A stretch of 64,000 nt of DNA from Maratus speciosus (GCA_963932465.1 OZ010791.1:156792012-156856011), one strand, 5' to 3'. Counted from the first letter of the stretch, positions 11,966 to 23,559 are shown. Program-made: numbers and translations. The notes: a model not told the origin generated them from the letters alone.

Positions 11966-12772
11966 CACTGTAAAAAAAGACACGTGTTTTTTAATCGGCG
12001 AAAACATAACTTCGAATGAAAATATACTGTAGCCTCAGATGAGGGTTGGTAGCGTGGTAGGTTCTCCAGAGGCGTATGACAAAATTTAGTTAATGAACAA
12101 AGATTTTATTCATATAAAACACTAAAATGTTTTCTTGACTAAATAAAGCATATATACACAACAATCAATGAGTTGAAATATGGGTTTGATGATAAACAAA
12201 GTTCGCAATGTGGCAGATATGTCGAAGTCCTAATAAGGTAATTAGATAGTTTAGCCATTTAGAGTCTCTAAGAGTCTATTAAAATACTCTTTCGAAATGT
12301 CACTTATGAAGAGTAAAGAAATCTCTCCTCTGTTTGACAGCCGATTTCTGAATGTGACCGCACGGCTTAGCTCGCCGCGTGAAAGAGGTGTCTTTTACCC
12401 TCGGATTCCGCCCCCGAGAAAAATTTGCGTACTCCCGAGAGATTTATGCTCTCGTCCCAGGTAAAAGACCTGTCACCTACACTCACCAGACTTTCAAACT
12501 TAACTAACTTTTTCTTAATCAAGGATCTCCCAGATCCTGTGATTTCTCCCCGAAAAATCGAAAAATCTCCTTCTGAAAATCGTTGGCAGCAAATGAAACT
12601 TTATTTTTATAAATGCTTCTTTAAGTCTCGAAAATATATAGGTTTCTGAGGTTTATAAAGATTAAGAACGCTTTCGGAATCATGGATAACTCGGAGCACG
12701 TTATTCTATTTTTTTTGTTCGGGGTTAAATTATTTTTGTAGATTAAGAAATAATTGTCCTTGTTTTACTGTG
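11966..12772. mobile_element. Long-TIR nonautonomous element, copy 2
   Basis: The left end CACTGTAAAAAAAGACA faces a right end reading CACAGTAAAACAAGGACA on the minus strand. Both arms continue with landmarks related to those of the 10948-11696 element (TAATC.., AAAATA.., CGAGTTA.CC). An inner inverted repeat, AGGTGTCTTTTACC at about 12387 against GGTAAAAGACC at 12460, adds a second hairpin. The interior is more GC-rich than the flanks around 12340-12480. No protein-like frame; the 74-codon frame at 12425-12649 crosses the arm and is not protein-like. Confidence 0.55.
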
Positions 12773-12912
12773 AAGTACACTTGCTGAAATCGCAAAATTT
12801 TAAACGAATTACCACACACAACCACAACTCGCCAATAGCCTTAACTGCATTGACAGTGTGCGTGAATTCAAACAGGTTCCACTGGATAACTCTTTTGTTA
12901 AAGATTTGTTAA

Positions 12913-13123
12913 ACCCTTTGAGCTCTGATGGGTGAATTTCTTCCCACTTAATTTTAATCTTCAAAAGTCACATTGGCACTGGAATATTCAACCAAATTTA
13001 ATTAAAAACAGGTTAATGCATTTTCTCGTATATATTATAAGTCGAATCTTTTGTTTACAAAATACTGGTGCCGATGTGACATTTGGGCATTTTGAAGAAA
13101 TTCACCCCCAGAGCTCAAAGGGT
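12913..13123. mobile_element. MITE with ~60-bp inverted ends
   Basis: ACCCTTTGAGCTCTG and TGGGTGAATTTCTTC at the left face GAAGAAATTCACCC and CAGAGCTCAAAGGGT at the right, and further in CACATTGGCACTGG faces CTGGTGCCGATGTG. The left flank is TTAA and the right TAAA, so a TTAA-target (piggyBac-type) insertion with one mutated flank is plausible. The 77-codon frame at 12932-13165 is a by-product of the palindrome. Confidence 0.6.
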
Positions 13124-13555
13124 AAAGGGGACTCTTTTACTCACTTGAAAACACTCGCTCGGTAATGTTAAACCTATGGGCAGGTTGTTTTCAAACTTAT
13201 CGTTTAAATTTGAATATTTTTAAAGGATTTTTTTTTTTATTATTGGTTAGCTGAGCTCGATCCTTAATAGGGCCATTTTCTAATTTTTTGAATTTTGTTG
13301 CAGATATTTTTAAATAAAGGTACTCTCATTTTCGAAACCAGTTCCGAATTTTATGTATATAAACAGTATCTTTTGCGTAATATATAAAGTAAAATACATC
13401 TATTTTAAGCGGAGAAAATTATCTTTCACAATTTTTTTTGTAAATAAATTACATGATTAATAACAACACACTAAATCTACTTTGCTTGCACAGTCAAGAT
13501 GTCATCTGTATCCTTGAATACTAACTCTGATTTGCACTATTTTTTAGAACCAGTA
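13124..13555. other. Anonymous AT-rich spacer
   Basis: No repeat boundary, RNA gene or coding sequence recognised between the MITE and the Helitron start. Confidence 0.4.
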
Positions 13556-14538
13556 TCCTTCTATATATATAAAAAAAGTTTTGATTTGGAAATGGACCAA
13601 TGAAAATCTGCGTAGACATTCCGGGTAGATCGGCATCCGATTTGAATGCTTGAGCATGGCCTTTCATCGTTAATATTAAAAAAACTGTTGCATACAAAAA
13701 TATGAAAATCGGTGGTATTATAGAGAAATGTTTGATAAACACGCTGATGCAGACAGTCTTCAAATCGAAGAATTATTTTAAGAGATATTTAATGCCAAAG
13801 TTGGACAAAATCGTTCCACTAAAAAAGTTTTATGGGAGCAAAAACTATACATGAGAATTTAATTATTTTTCGATCATTTTATACGTTATAAGTTCCCGGT
13901 GTGCAGATTGCATTTATTTTTCTTATTTGACTGATTTTTTGAGGTTTTATTTCTATTTTAAATTCAAATTTTCAGCATTTCGAGAGATATTTTTTACAAA
14001 TTTTAGAAAATGGGACTAATTTAAACTGTTGCCAATTGTATAAACAACGAAAACAATAATGTTTGCCTCAAATTAAAATTTATTTACACGTGACTATTAC
14101 AAACGGAAAAAAAAATCTTTAAAATTAGAATTAAATGATTACATGTTAAAAGCAGGAAAATTACGTCATAAGAACCATATTTTCACTTGAATTTTAAAAG
14201 AGAAACAAAATGTTAAAATAAAAAAATCATTATTATGCGTTAAAACTTGTAAATGGAGGAAATTACGTCATATTTAAAATGGCCAAAAAATATGGTAAAA
14301 CAATTTAAATTGAAAAATATATTTGAGCGAGATATTTTGAGATAATCTTTTCAACTATTATCGTGAATTCGAAGACAGTGCAAATAATATTTACTTCTAA
14401 CAACAAAAGTATTTTCACGTGAATATTAATAAGAGAAATAAAACTTTGGTGTAAATTACGTCAGATTTGAAACGATACATTTAAAATGAATTATTTAAAA
14501 GAACTATCTTATAGCGCTGTTAAAAAATACCGGGAGAC

Positions 14539-15116
14539 AATGACACCAGGACCGAAACTAGCCTTTGTTGCACCCGGGGCAAGCATGGATTTTGGCGCCA
14601 GCCCCCCTCCTCTTCCGCGAAGTATATTTACAAAGAGAATTTTACTAATTTTCTAATAGTCGACTTACTTTAAAATTTAAAACATGTAATACTGAACTAC
14701 GTAATCTACAATGGCGGATCCAAGGGGGAGGTCACGGGGGTCATGACTCCCCTCTGAACACCAACAAAAATATTCTAAAGATCATTTTTAAAATGAAATA
14801 TACAGTAGAGTCCCGATTATCCGAGTCCTGCTTAACCGAGTTTCCGCTTTCACCAAGTTATATTCTTCTGATGGACTGATGTCTTCTATTATTATGAAAC
14901 CAGAAAATCAGAGTTCTAACTTTTTACGACTGCTCTTTCATCTTCACCCAACACTTCATTTATAATGGCTGTTTCATAATAATAGAAGACATCAGTCCAT
15001 TAGAAGAAAATGATCCATTCCAAAGTTATAATCCTTCATTTGGCGCCCCTTCGTTCTGGCGCCCGGGACACATGCCCCGTCTGCCCCCCCCCCTTAGTTT
15101 CGGCCCTGAATGACAC
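14539..15116. mobile_element. hAT MITE nested in Helitron, with 8-bp TSD
   Basis: AATGACAC at 14539-14546 is repeated at 15109-15116. Between them lies a 562-bp element (14547-15108) with ends CAGGACCGAAACTAG and TTAGTTTCGGCCCTG. The 8-bp duplication and CAGG..CCTG ends are typical of hAT elements. The interior holds an inverted repeat (GACTGATGTCTTCTAT near 14875 against ATAGAAGACATCAGTC near 14984) and a pogo/Tigger-like end, CAGTAGAGTCCCGATTATC, at 14813. No coding sequence. It inserted after the Helitron did. Confidence 0.85.
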
Positions 15117-15290
15117 TGTTAACTTAATTCATTTTACATTAGCTTATTTTCAAATGTTTAAATAATTTTTTTAATTAAATGCGAAAACAGCCATTGTATC
15201 TCTTAACAGCAGAGGATTTGGTCTTAAAAATCCCCAATCCAAGGAAAACGACTGGAAATCCGTTTACAGAGAGATCGCTGCTGTTTTTTC

Positions 15291-15302
15291 TTTTTCTTTT
15301 TT

Positions 15303-15332
<30 letters not shown>
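15291..15332 (+). repeat. Poly-T tract
   Basis: Nearly uninterrupted run of T with a few C residues inside the Helitron; such runs are prone to length errors in assembly. Confidence 0.9.
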
Positions 15333-15333
<1 letters not shown>

Positions 15334-15888
15334 TTCAATATTTTTAAATCCGATCAAATTAGCGTGCTTTTTGGATTTTGGTGTGCCTGAACGGGGGTTG
15401 GCGAGCGTAGCTCGTAGGGGGCAGAGCCCCCTAGTTGAGTAAATAAATGTTTTAGGAAGTATTTTGAATCCTGAGAAAAATGAGATAACGCAGTCAAAAA
15501 TAATCTATCACGTCAGGTTTATTAATTATATAAATTTAAATATCCCTGTTATATCATTTTTGGCACGTAATAGAAACGACTTATTTAAAAGAAAATGTTT
15601 CTGCTATATTTTCATTAAATGATCAAGTAAGTGAAAAATCCATTACCAAATTCCATCTTTACATAGATGGACCACGTTAAGTTAAACGAAACGGTGTAAA
15701 AAAATCAAGTTGAAACGATCAAGACCAGTGATTGCTGTCGAAAGTGAAATGTAGAATAACCACTAAGAGTTGATTTTTTTTTCCGAATAAAATATCAAAC
15801 GCAATCTGATTTTAGCATTTAGAATTCGCACATTATAAATTCTAGGATATTATGCACTGCAACAACTCATCCATCCATTCAAAGCGAC

Positions 15889-16092
15889 ATCTAAATCGAG
15901 GTTAACGAAAAAGACAGGCTACCGCGGGGGGTCCGATTCTTTTTTTTTTTACAGACCGCTGAAGTCACGTGATGCTCGAATGCACCAATGAAGGTGTGGG
16001 AAAAGAGCATCACGTGGCTCCAGCGGTCTGTAAAAAAAGAAGAATCGGGCCCACCGCGGTAGCCTGTCTTTCTCGTTAGCCTCGATCTAAAT
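15889..16092. mobile_element. Palindromic MITE with 8-bp TSD
   Basis: ATCTAAAT at 15889-15896 is repeated at 16085-16092. The 188-bp element between (15897-16084) has near-perfect 31-bp inverted ends, CGAGG.TAACGA.AAAGAC followed by AGGCTACCGCGG, and the inversion continues inwards (CAGACCGCT, TCACGTGATGCTC) so the whole element folds into one hairpin. The 8-bp duplication points to hAT or P-type transposition, but the CGAGG terminus is not a usual hAT end. The 72-codon minus-strand frame here is a palindrome artefact. Confidence 0.85.
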
Positions 16093-17980
16093 TGAACAAG
16101 AATCCACATCTATCTCTCAGATGGCCAATGTGGCGTGGTTGAGAGGAAGTTTTGTATGAAAAATATTCTGAACTGAAAGAGGACTGCGAATTAATTGGAA
16201 GAAAGATATTTTTGAACATCTTTTGATTTCCATTTTACAATAGTTATTTGGAAGTTATAAAAAAAATATATATTCGATGCATTTATAAATGATTATTTAT
16301 CATAAAATAGATAAATTTAAAATAAATTTAGCTGTTTTTATAAAATTATCTAAACTTTAATTTTGTGAAAATCCACAAAAAGACAGCGACTGTTAAATTG
16401 AACATGAATCCACACCCATCTCTCAGATTACCATAAGGCTAGAATAAGAGGAGAATTTGTGTGAGAACTATACTAAAATAGGACTGAGAATTTAAAGAAA
16501 TATATGTTGGAACATTTTTAGGTTTTCATTTTATAATAGTTATTTAGAAATTAAAAAAAATATATTGGATATTTTTACAAATGATTATTTATCAAAAAAG
16601 GCGTGAATGTAAAGCATCTAAACAAAATTTCGCTATTTTTATAAATTACAGGGTACCTACAAGTCAGAGAATTTCCCTGACTTTAGGTCAGTTAAATCAG
16701 CATTTCCTTAGAGGAAAACTCGCCTTTTGCAATCGCGAGAAATTTCTTGAAATCTATATAAAAAGACATGCATTGTTCAAACATGAAAAGCTACCCTGAA
16801 AATCCTGCTATGCGTGACTATTAGGAAAGCTTTCTGACAGAAATTTCAATCACGAAAAGGATTGAAAGAAATATCGTGCAAAATTTTAAGGAAATCTATA
16901 TAAAAAGACAGAATTTTTCAGACATGAAAAGCCATCCAGAAAATACTGCTATATGTGACTATAAATGCTTTCTGACAGAAATTCGATCGCGAAAAGGAAT
17001 GAGAGAAAAATCGTGCAAAATTTTACAGAAATCTGTGTAAAAAGACATGAATTGTTCAGACCTGAAACGTCATCACGAAAATCCTGCTATGAGTGACTAT
17101 TATGAATGCTTTCTGCAGAAGTTTCGATCACGAAAAGGAATGAGAGAAAAATCGTGCAAAATTCTATAGAAATCTATAAAAAACACTGGAATTTTCTGCA
17201 GCAGCTCACAGTGACTGTTAAATTGAACATGAATCCACACCCATCTCTCAGATTACCATTGTGGCAAGAATCAGAAGAGGATTTGTGTAAGAACTGTACT
17301 GAAATAGGACTGAGAATTTAAAGAAATATATGTTGGAACAGTTTTTGGTTTTCATTTTATAATAGTAGTTATTTAAAAATTATAAAAAAATATTGGATAC
17401 TTTTATAAATGATTATTTATCAAAAGATGTATGAATGAAAAGTATCTAAACAAAATTTCGCTGTTTTTAGTAAATTACAGGGTCCCTACAGGTCAGGGAA
17501 TTTCCGTGACTTTAGGTCAGTTAAACACCAACATTTCCTTAGAGAAAAACTCGCCTTTTGCAATCGCGAAAATTTACATAGAAATCTATATAAAAAGACG
17601 GGGATTGTTCAGACATGAAAAGCCATCCTGAAAATCCTGCTATGGGTGACTATTATGAATGCTTTCTGGCAGAAATTTCGATCGCGAAAAGGAATGAGAG
17701 AAAAATCGTGCAAAATTCTACAGAAATCTATAAAAAGTCAGGCATTTTTTAGACATAAAAAGCCATCCTGAAAATCCTGCTATGAGTGACTAATTTGCAG
17801 AAGATATCTCCAGTTCTTCATTTAAACAGTATTTTCTAAAAAAATTCCAACTTTTTTACAGAAAAATACTGTTTTACTTTAAAACAGTTTTTTTATCTGT
17901 AGAAAATACAAATTTTTCTGTGGAAATTGCAGATTTTTTTTACAGTGTAAAGCTGACTTTCCGAATAAAATACCTTAAAC

Positions 17981-18180
17981 TACACTGTTAAAAATGCAGC
18001 AAACTCTTCAGTCATACGACCGTTTTGAAAGATAATTGTTACTTGGCTATATTATGAAGCGCATCTGAGCATATTGTTGACCAAATTATGGCCAAAACAG
18101 AAATAAATTAGGATTATGCAATCGTTTTCTATAAAAACGATCGAATGATGAACAGTTTGCTACAAATTTTTAACAGTGTA
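17981..18180. mobile_element. TA-target MITE
   Basis: A TA at 17981-17982 and at 18179-18180 flank CACTGTTAAAAATGCAGC at the left and its imperfect complement ending TTTTTAACAGTG at the right. The inverted ends run about 45 bp (including GCAAACT and CGA.CGTTTT). The related satellite unit at 19778-19790 reads CGCACTATCTGATTTT, an empty site with the single TA in the expected place. This fits a Tc1/mariner-mobilised MITE of 196 bp. Confidence 0.8.
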
Positions 18181-18410
18181 TCGGATCTTAGCATTTTGAA
18201 TTCATAGAATATGAATTCTAGATATTGTGCACTGCCGCAACCCACTCAACTATTCACAGCGACAATTAAATTGAACATGAATCCGCATTTATCTCTCAGA
18301 TTACCATTGTGGCCTGAATGAAACGAAGATTTGCGTGAGAAAAATACTGAAATAGAACCCAGAATTTAAAGAAAGATATTTTGGGACATTTTTGGGCTTT
18401 TCATTTTATA

Positions 18411-19150
18411 AAAGGTCTAAGGACTCTTAAAGCTTTAAAATTTTCGAAATTTTAATTTTTTTGGATGTTAAACTCCTATCTTTTCTGAATATTTTGATAT
18501 AATTTTTTCCTTGAAATTCCTATTAGAACAGAAGTTTTGGCTATAGAATTATATACGTTCAATAGCTGAAGCGGCGTTTCCGAAATTTTGAAGCCATTTT
18601 TCTCCAAATAACGTTTTTGGGCATAACGCGCATGATACCTCAAAAACTTCTGAATATTTTTTCATGAAATTTTCAAAACATATGTTTCATGTTAGTCAGT
18701 ATAAACTGAACCTAAAATTTCCATTTTATTGTTCAAAATAAAATTTTTTTAGGTGATTATACTGTTGAAATTTTCTAAATTTTGCATTATCTAAATACAA
18801 TTTTGTATTAAAAATATAAAAATGCTTTAAATAAAAATTTATTTAGGTTCAGGGTAATTATTACAATCTGAAGTATAAGTAGGTACCAAAATTTTCATTC
18901 TAGTTACGAAATTTATTTTGTAATCCTGCGCGTAAGCTGTTATGCCGGTTTTCTGCCCGTCAAATGTCTGACAGCTTGTAAATGCGAATTCTGCATCTTG
19001 TAATTTTTTAAAAACATGAAATGAAAGAACATACTTATATCTTTCCTTCCAATTAAAACTGTGTCTTAAAATCAAATACATTTTAAGATATTAAACGTTG
19101 AAAATGGTCTTTATTTTTCATTTTCCCAGTTTTAGAAGTCCTGAGACCCC
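18411..19150. mobile_element. TTAA-type inverted-repeat element next to SINE
   Basis: AAGGTCTAAGGACTCTTAAA at the left faces a right end that reads TTAAGGGGTCTCAGGACTTC on the minus strand. TTAA is present at 19151-19154; the left flank ATAA may be a mutated copy. The interior is AT-rich without protein-like frames. It separates a 9-bp direct repeat (CATTTTATA at 18402 and 19438) that probably belongs to the adjacent SINE, so it landed in or next to the SINE tail. Confidence 0.45.
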
Positions 19151-19154
19151 TTAA

Positions 19155-19437
19155 AAAACTAAAACGCTGTGGCTATATAATCTATAAAGGATCTGGGCTG
19201 AAAGTGCCCATCTCCGTTTTCTTGACTCTGGGCTCCAAGGTGCGATACAACATAAGTTTCGACCAGGTGGTCAGCCTAACGCAGTACCCTCGGTGTTTAG
19301 TTCCCAAAACAAGCTTGGTACTCATTTTATCGACCACGAAGGTATGAAAGCCTGAGTGAATCTTGTCCAGCCGGTAGTCGAGCTCTCGACCTGCCGCGCG
19401 GAAGTCAGATGCTCTGACCACTACGCCACTGGGCTTC
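19155..19437 (-). mobile_element. tRNA-derived SINE
   Basis: On the minus strand the head reads AGTGGCGTAGTGGTCAGAGC, a good RNA polymerase III A box (about 19411-19432), followed 40 bp later by a B-box-like GGTCGAGAGCTCGAC (about 19373-19390). The tRNA-like head sits at the high-coordinate end next to CATTTTATA (19438-19446), which recurs at 18402-18410 and is the likely target duplication. The 104-codon minus-strand frame across 19182-19496 is the SINE body read as protein. Expression would rely on the internal promoter; mobility would need a LINE partner. Confidence 0.65.
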
Positions 19438-20686
19438 CATTTTATAATAGTTATTTGAAAATTATAAAAAAAAAAATCAATACTTTTATAAATCATTATT
19501 TATCAAAAAATGCTTTAATAAAAAGAATCTAAACTAAATTTCGATATTTTTATAAAAATGTCTAAACTTAAATTTTGTGGAATTCGTTAAAAAAGACTGG
19601 CGTTTTTCAGGCATAAAAGCCCTAATATAAATGACTACTTTGAATATTTTCTGACATAAATTTTGGTCACAGAAAAGGGATGATAGAAACGAAAAATAAA
19701 TAAAACTAAGCATTAGTTTAAATCCTCGAATGTATAATAATCACTGGAGCTGACTTTTCCGATAAAATACTCGCACTATCTGATTTTAGTATTTTGAATT
19801 CATAGGATATAAATTTTAAGATAATGTATACTGCAGCAACTCGTACAACTATTCCTAGCGTCAGTTAAATTGAATATGAATCTACATTCATCTCTCAGAT
19901 TGCCATTGTGGCATGAATGAAGCGAAAATTTGTGTGAAAAATAGGAAAGAGTATTTAAAGAAAGATATTTTGGGATTTTTTTGGCTTTTCTTTTATAATA
20001 GTTATTTGGGAATTATATATACTCGTATAAAAAAATATTTAATACTTTCATAAACGATTATTTATCAAACAATGCATGAATGAAAAGCATTTAAATGAAA
20101 TTTTGCTGTTTTTATAAAATTATCCAAACTCAAATTTTGTTGAATCTATGAAATGAATGTATTTTTCAGATGTAAAAATCCTAATATCAGTGACTACTAT
20201 TAATAATTTTCGATACAAATCTCGATCACAGAAAAGGAATAAGAGAAAAAAAAAACCCCAACATATCAAAGCATTATTTAAAAGTACCATATAATAATCG
20301 CTAGAGCTGACTTTTCCGAATAAAATACCTCGCACTCTCATGTTTTGAAATCCCGGCATATAAATTCTAAGATATTGTGCACTGCAGTAACTCATCCATC
20401 TAGTCATACGGACAACTAAATTGAACATAAATCCACATCCATCTCTCAGTTTGCCATTGCGGTATGAAGGAGAGAAAACTTTGCATGATAAATATATTGA
20501 AATAGGACCAAGAATTTCAAGAAAGTTACTTTGAATTTTTTTTTTTTTTGTTTCCATTTTAAAGTTATTTGGAAGTTATCAAACATATTTCATACATCTA
20601 CATTATCATAATGAGAGCACAAAAAATAAATGCGGATAAAAATGAGCTCAATCATACGCAGGAATCGCAACATCTTATACATTTTT

Positions 20687-20767
20687 TATATCCTCCTGAG
20701 ACCTGAACAAAATAAAATACATCATAAAACATCCATTTTAATGGATGTCAGGTTTCAGGAGGATATA
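20687..20767. mobile_element. 81-bp hairpin with TATATCCTCCTGA ends
   Basis: TATATCCTCCTGAGACCTGA at the left faces an inverse arm reading TATATCCTCCTGAAACCTGA, one mismatch in 20. A second small palindrome, CATCCATTTTAATGGATG, sits near the right arm. It could be a minimal MITE or a foldback transcript precursor; no flanking duplication was recognised. Confidence 0.55.
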
Positions 20768-21454
20768 TTCACTACCACTTTTTCTAGACAATAATTTTAA
20801 TGGTAGATTTCTTATAATGTACATCAATAATCTATCACGAATAATTTTGTTTGGGAATGCTGGTAGAAAATATATAAAAAATGTAAGACACTGCTAAACT
20901 CCCATATTCTAGCACAAAAAAATCGTTTAAATTATTTACTTACTTTAGTTTTACCATAAAATAAATTTGTAAAAATAATCATTAAATTATTGAAAAACTG
21001 CTAGTTGTTCAAATAAATATATGAATAAAGAAATTAAAAATTCCCTGCTTTATGTCATGGCAATTTCCTATTTAATATTTTCCCCCTTAATACCTCTCTT
21101 TCAATCGCCAATAATTTCTAACTACCCTAAAGGCTATTGCAGAAAATTATCCGCAGAAGACCTGCAGATAAAGGTTTTGCTTCTAGGATCACCGGTATAA
21201 AAACATTCGTTGTCTAATTGTTTATTTAAAGAAATGCCACTTTTTAATAGACCTCTACAAAATTTGAATACTGATTTGATAAAATTTTGTTTAAAAGTTC
21301 ATGCTTTTTTAATAATTTATAGTTTCTCAAATGCATAATCTGAAGGTAATATTTGAATATATCCATGAAATATTATTTAATCTATACAATAATTGAAGCG
21401 ATGCAGAACGTCCGAAAATTGGTAAATCTGAATTTTTAATTAGGTGAATTTTTA

Positions 21455-21600
21455 TTCACGTTGCTAACAAGGCAGGGGGGAAAAGTAGCCAGCACAGGGT
21501 TCAAACCAATGGTCCAAGTTCGAACCCTTTCTTGGACATTTTTTTCACTCTGTTGGTTTTAAGTTTCGTTAGGAATGTTAATTAAAAATTCACGCAATTA
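21455..21600 (+). mobile_element. Degenerate tRNA-derived SINE relic
   Basis: A B-box-like AGTTCGAACCC near 21518 is followed by TTGGACATTTTTTTCACT and CTGTTGGTTTTAAG. The same order (TTTGGACACC, TTTTCACTCTGTTGG) occurs in the better-preserved SINE at 59080-59220. The A-box half is too eroded to recognise. Confidence 0.4.
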
Positions 21601-21968
21601 TGCAAATTCAGATTTAGTATTATTTAATCATTCTGAAAATGTAATATTCAATTCAGTTAGTTTTATAATAAACCTTAATTGCACATTTAATTCGTTTATC
21701 AACATTACAGAAATTACATTGTCAGAAAAATTCGTCAATATACACTAAATTGTTCCTCATTTTTTCACGAATAATTTCCGTTTTCCTAGAAAACATGTTT
21801 TAAAGTCTGAAAAAGAGGGAGGAATTCCATTCATTTCTAGCACGCATGCGCTCTATTAATATTGCAGAAAAGGTTTTGCTTCTAGGATCACCGGTGTAAA
21901 AACATCCGATATCATATCCAAATTTATTTTAAAAATGAAAAAAAAATTCTATAAATTAAGGTTTCTAA

Positions 21969-22981
21969 TCCTTCTATATATAAAAAAAAGTTTTGATTTG
22001 GAAATGGACCAATGACAATCTGCGTAGATATTCCGGGTAGATCCACATCCAATTTGAATGCTTAAGCATGGTCTTTCATCGTTAATATTAAAAAAACTGT
22101 TGCATACAAAAATATGAAAATCGGTGGTATTATAGAGAAAGGTTTGATAAACACGCTGATGCAGATAGTTTTCAAATCGAAGAATTATTTTAAGAGATAT
22201 TTAATGCTAAAGTTGGATAAAATCGTTCCATTAAAAAAGTTTTATTGGAGCAAAAACTATACATGAGAATTTATTCATTTTTAGATCATTTTATACGTTA
22301 TAAGTTCCCGGTGTGCAGATTGTATTTATTTTTCTTATTTGACTCATTTTTTGAGGTTTTATTTCAATTTTAAATTCAAATTTTCAGCGTTTCGAGAGAT
22401 ATTTTTTACCAATTTTAGAAAATGTTATTAATTTAAACTGTTGCCAGTTGTATAAACAGCGCAAACAATAATGTTTACTTCAAATTAAAAATTTATTTTA
22501 CACGTGACTATTATAAACAGAAAATATAAAAAGCAGGAGCTCATTGAAAATTACGTCATAAAAAGTATAATTACACGTGAATTTTAAAAGAGACAGAATA
22601 TTGTAAAATAATAAATTCATAAACATGCGTTAGAAGTCTTAAATAGGAGAACTTACGTCACATTTACGTCACATTACACTTATTATTTAAATGAACAAAA
22701 AATAATATTGCAAAACAGTTTAAATTTAAAAATTGCTCGAGACATTTATTTGATTTTTTAAGATGATCATAATATTTCATTTCTAACAAAAGCATTTTTA
22801 CGTGAATATTAAAAAGAAAAAGAAAAGTTTGGTGAAAATTATGTCAGATTATAATTCTCAGACTCAAATTATTCAATCTTCCGAAATCTTTTTAAAGCCG
22901 ATTAAATTATCGTGCTGTTAGAGTCTGCGGTGTCTGAACGGGGGTTGACGAGCGTAGCTCGTAGGGGGCAGAGCCTCCTAG
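21969..22981 (+). mobile_element. Nonautonomous Helitron, copy 2
   Basis: It starts TCCTTCTATATATA after host A (21968) and ends GCAGAGCCTCCTAG before host T (22982). Roughly the first 900 bp align with the copy at 13556, sharing for example GTTTTGATTTGGAAATGGAC near the start. The 3' hairpin CGAGC-GTA-GCTCG is intact; the terminal GGGGGC/GCCTCC stem has one mismatch. It lacks the hAT MITE and the poly-T stretch, so it is close to the uninterrupted form of the family. No coding capacity. Confidence 0.85.
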
Positions 22982-23409
22982 TTTAATTAAAAAAAGAAAA
23001 CAGTTATCAAATTAAAAAATAAATAACAAATACTTTTCTCATTCATTTAATTTATTTTTTAAAGTTGAATAAAGTTAAATAAAGTTGAATTTACAAAGTT
23101 GTTTATAAAAAAAAATATTCGCATTTAAAATAAATTTTAAATGAACACATTTAAAAGATATTTTAATTTTAATGAAAAAAATAAATGTTATCGCATAAAA
23201 ATATAATAGTCATATTTTATATCTAACAATTTACTTAAAAATATTTATAATTCATATTTTTATCATTACTAGTACTAAAGTATTGAAATTCCAGTCACCA
23301 CTCATTAAAGACGAAATCTTCCTAAAATTAATTTCAAAATGTAAAGCTTTTAAAAGAAATTAATCAAGCCACACCCATCTGAAGAAAACATATTTACTTC
23401 AAAGTGTTT

Positions 23410-23486
23410 CACTGCTGTACAACTGTAGCAAAGTGGTTGGCGTACTCGGTTCGTAACACTAACTTAGCTGGTTCGACTCCGAGGTC
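23410..23486 (+). ncRNA. tRNA-like sequence (SINE head or tRNA relic)
   Basis: TAGCAAAGTGGTTGGCGTAC resembles an A box with a D arm, and GCTGGTTCGACTCC about 40 bp later matches the B box/T loop. The T stem does not pair well and the acceptor ends do not match, so it is not a functional tRNA. A long C run (about 23502-23518) follows. Best read as the head of a tRNA-derived SINE. Confidence 0.4.
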
Positions 23487-23559
23487 AGAAGCTTTTATAT
23501 CCCCCCCCCCCCCCCCCACTTTCTTCAATTGACGTACATTTTACCTCCTCTAACGGAAA

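Larger units (their letters stand above)
13556..15434 (+). mobile_element. Nonautonomous Helitron, copy 1 (interrupted)
   Basis: It begins TCCTTCTATATATATAAA after a host A at 13555 and ends GCAGAGCCCCCTAG before a host T at 15435: the 5'-TC, 3'-CTRR and A/T target of Helitrons with no target duplication. The 3' end carries two hairpins, CGAGC-GTA-GCTCG and GGGGGC-AGA-GCCCCC, the second abutting TAG. A 1013-bp sister with the same start, end and A/T flanks lies at 21969-22981. The greater length comes from a hAT MITE at 14547-15108 and an extra stretch with a long T tract (about 15290-15332). No Rep/helicase frame, so it would depend on an autonomous Helitron elsewhere. Confidence 0.85.
15700..20620. 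repeat. Second degenerate satellite array with ~140-bp sub-repeats
   Basis: A block with TTAAATTGAACATGAATCC and CATCTCTCAGATT recurs at about 16090, 16395, 17219, 18267, 19865 and 20420. Between copies a second motif, TGCTATG.GTGACTATT plus CGATCGCGAAAAGGA, is tandemly repeated at about 16807, 16948, 17085, 17638 and 17780 with a period of 137-142 bp. The irregular large spacings come from nested insertions at 15897, 17983 and 18411 and from variable numbers of sub-repeats. Short frames at 16581, 17106, 17431 and 20120 lie in repeat units and are not genes. Confidence 0.7.
20621..21968. other. AT-rich stretch with SINE-like relic and a split direct repeat
   Basis: Apart from the 81-bp hairpin, two things stand out. 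AAGGTTTTGCTTCTAGGATC followed by ACCGGT.TAAAAACAT occurs at about 21170 and again at about 21869, 0.7 kb apart. Between them, 21455-21600 contains AGTTCGAACCC and TCACTCTGTTGGTT, words shared with the SINEs at 55641 and 59080. No coding region seen. Confidence 0.45.

Noticed and set aside
19182..19496. 104-codon frame resembling database proteins
   Set aside because: It is the body of a tRNA-derived SINE read in frame, not a gene.
20120..20557. 145-codon minus-strand frame, the second longest
   Set aside because: Falls wholly inside a degenerate satellite unit that also occurs at 16 kb, 17 kb and 19 kb without an open frame.
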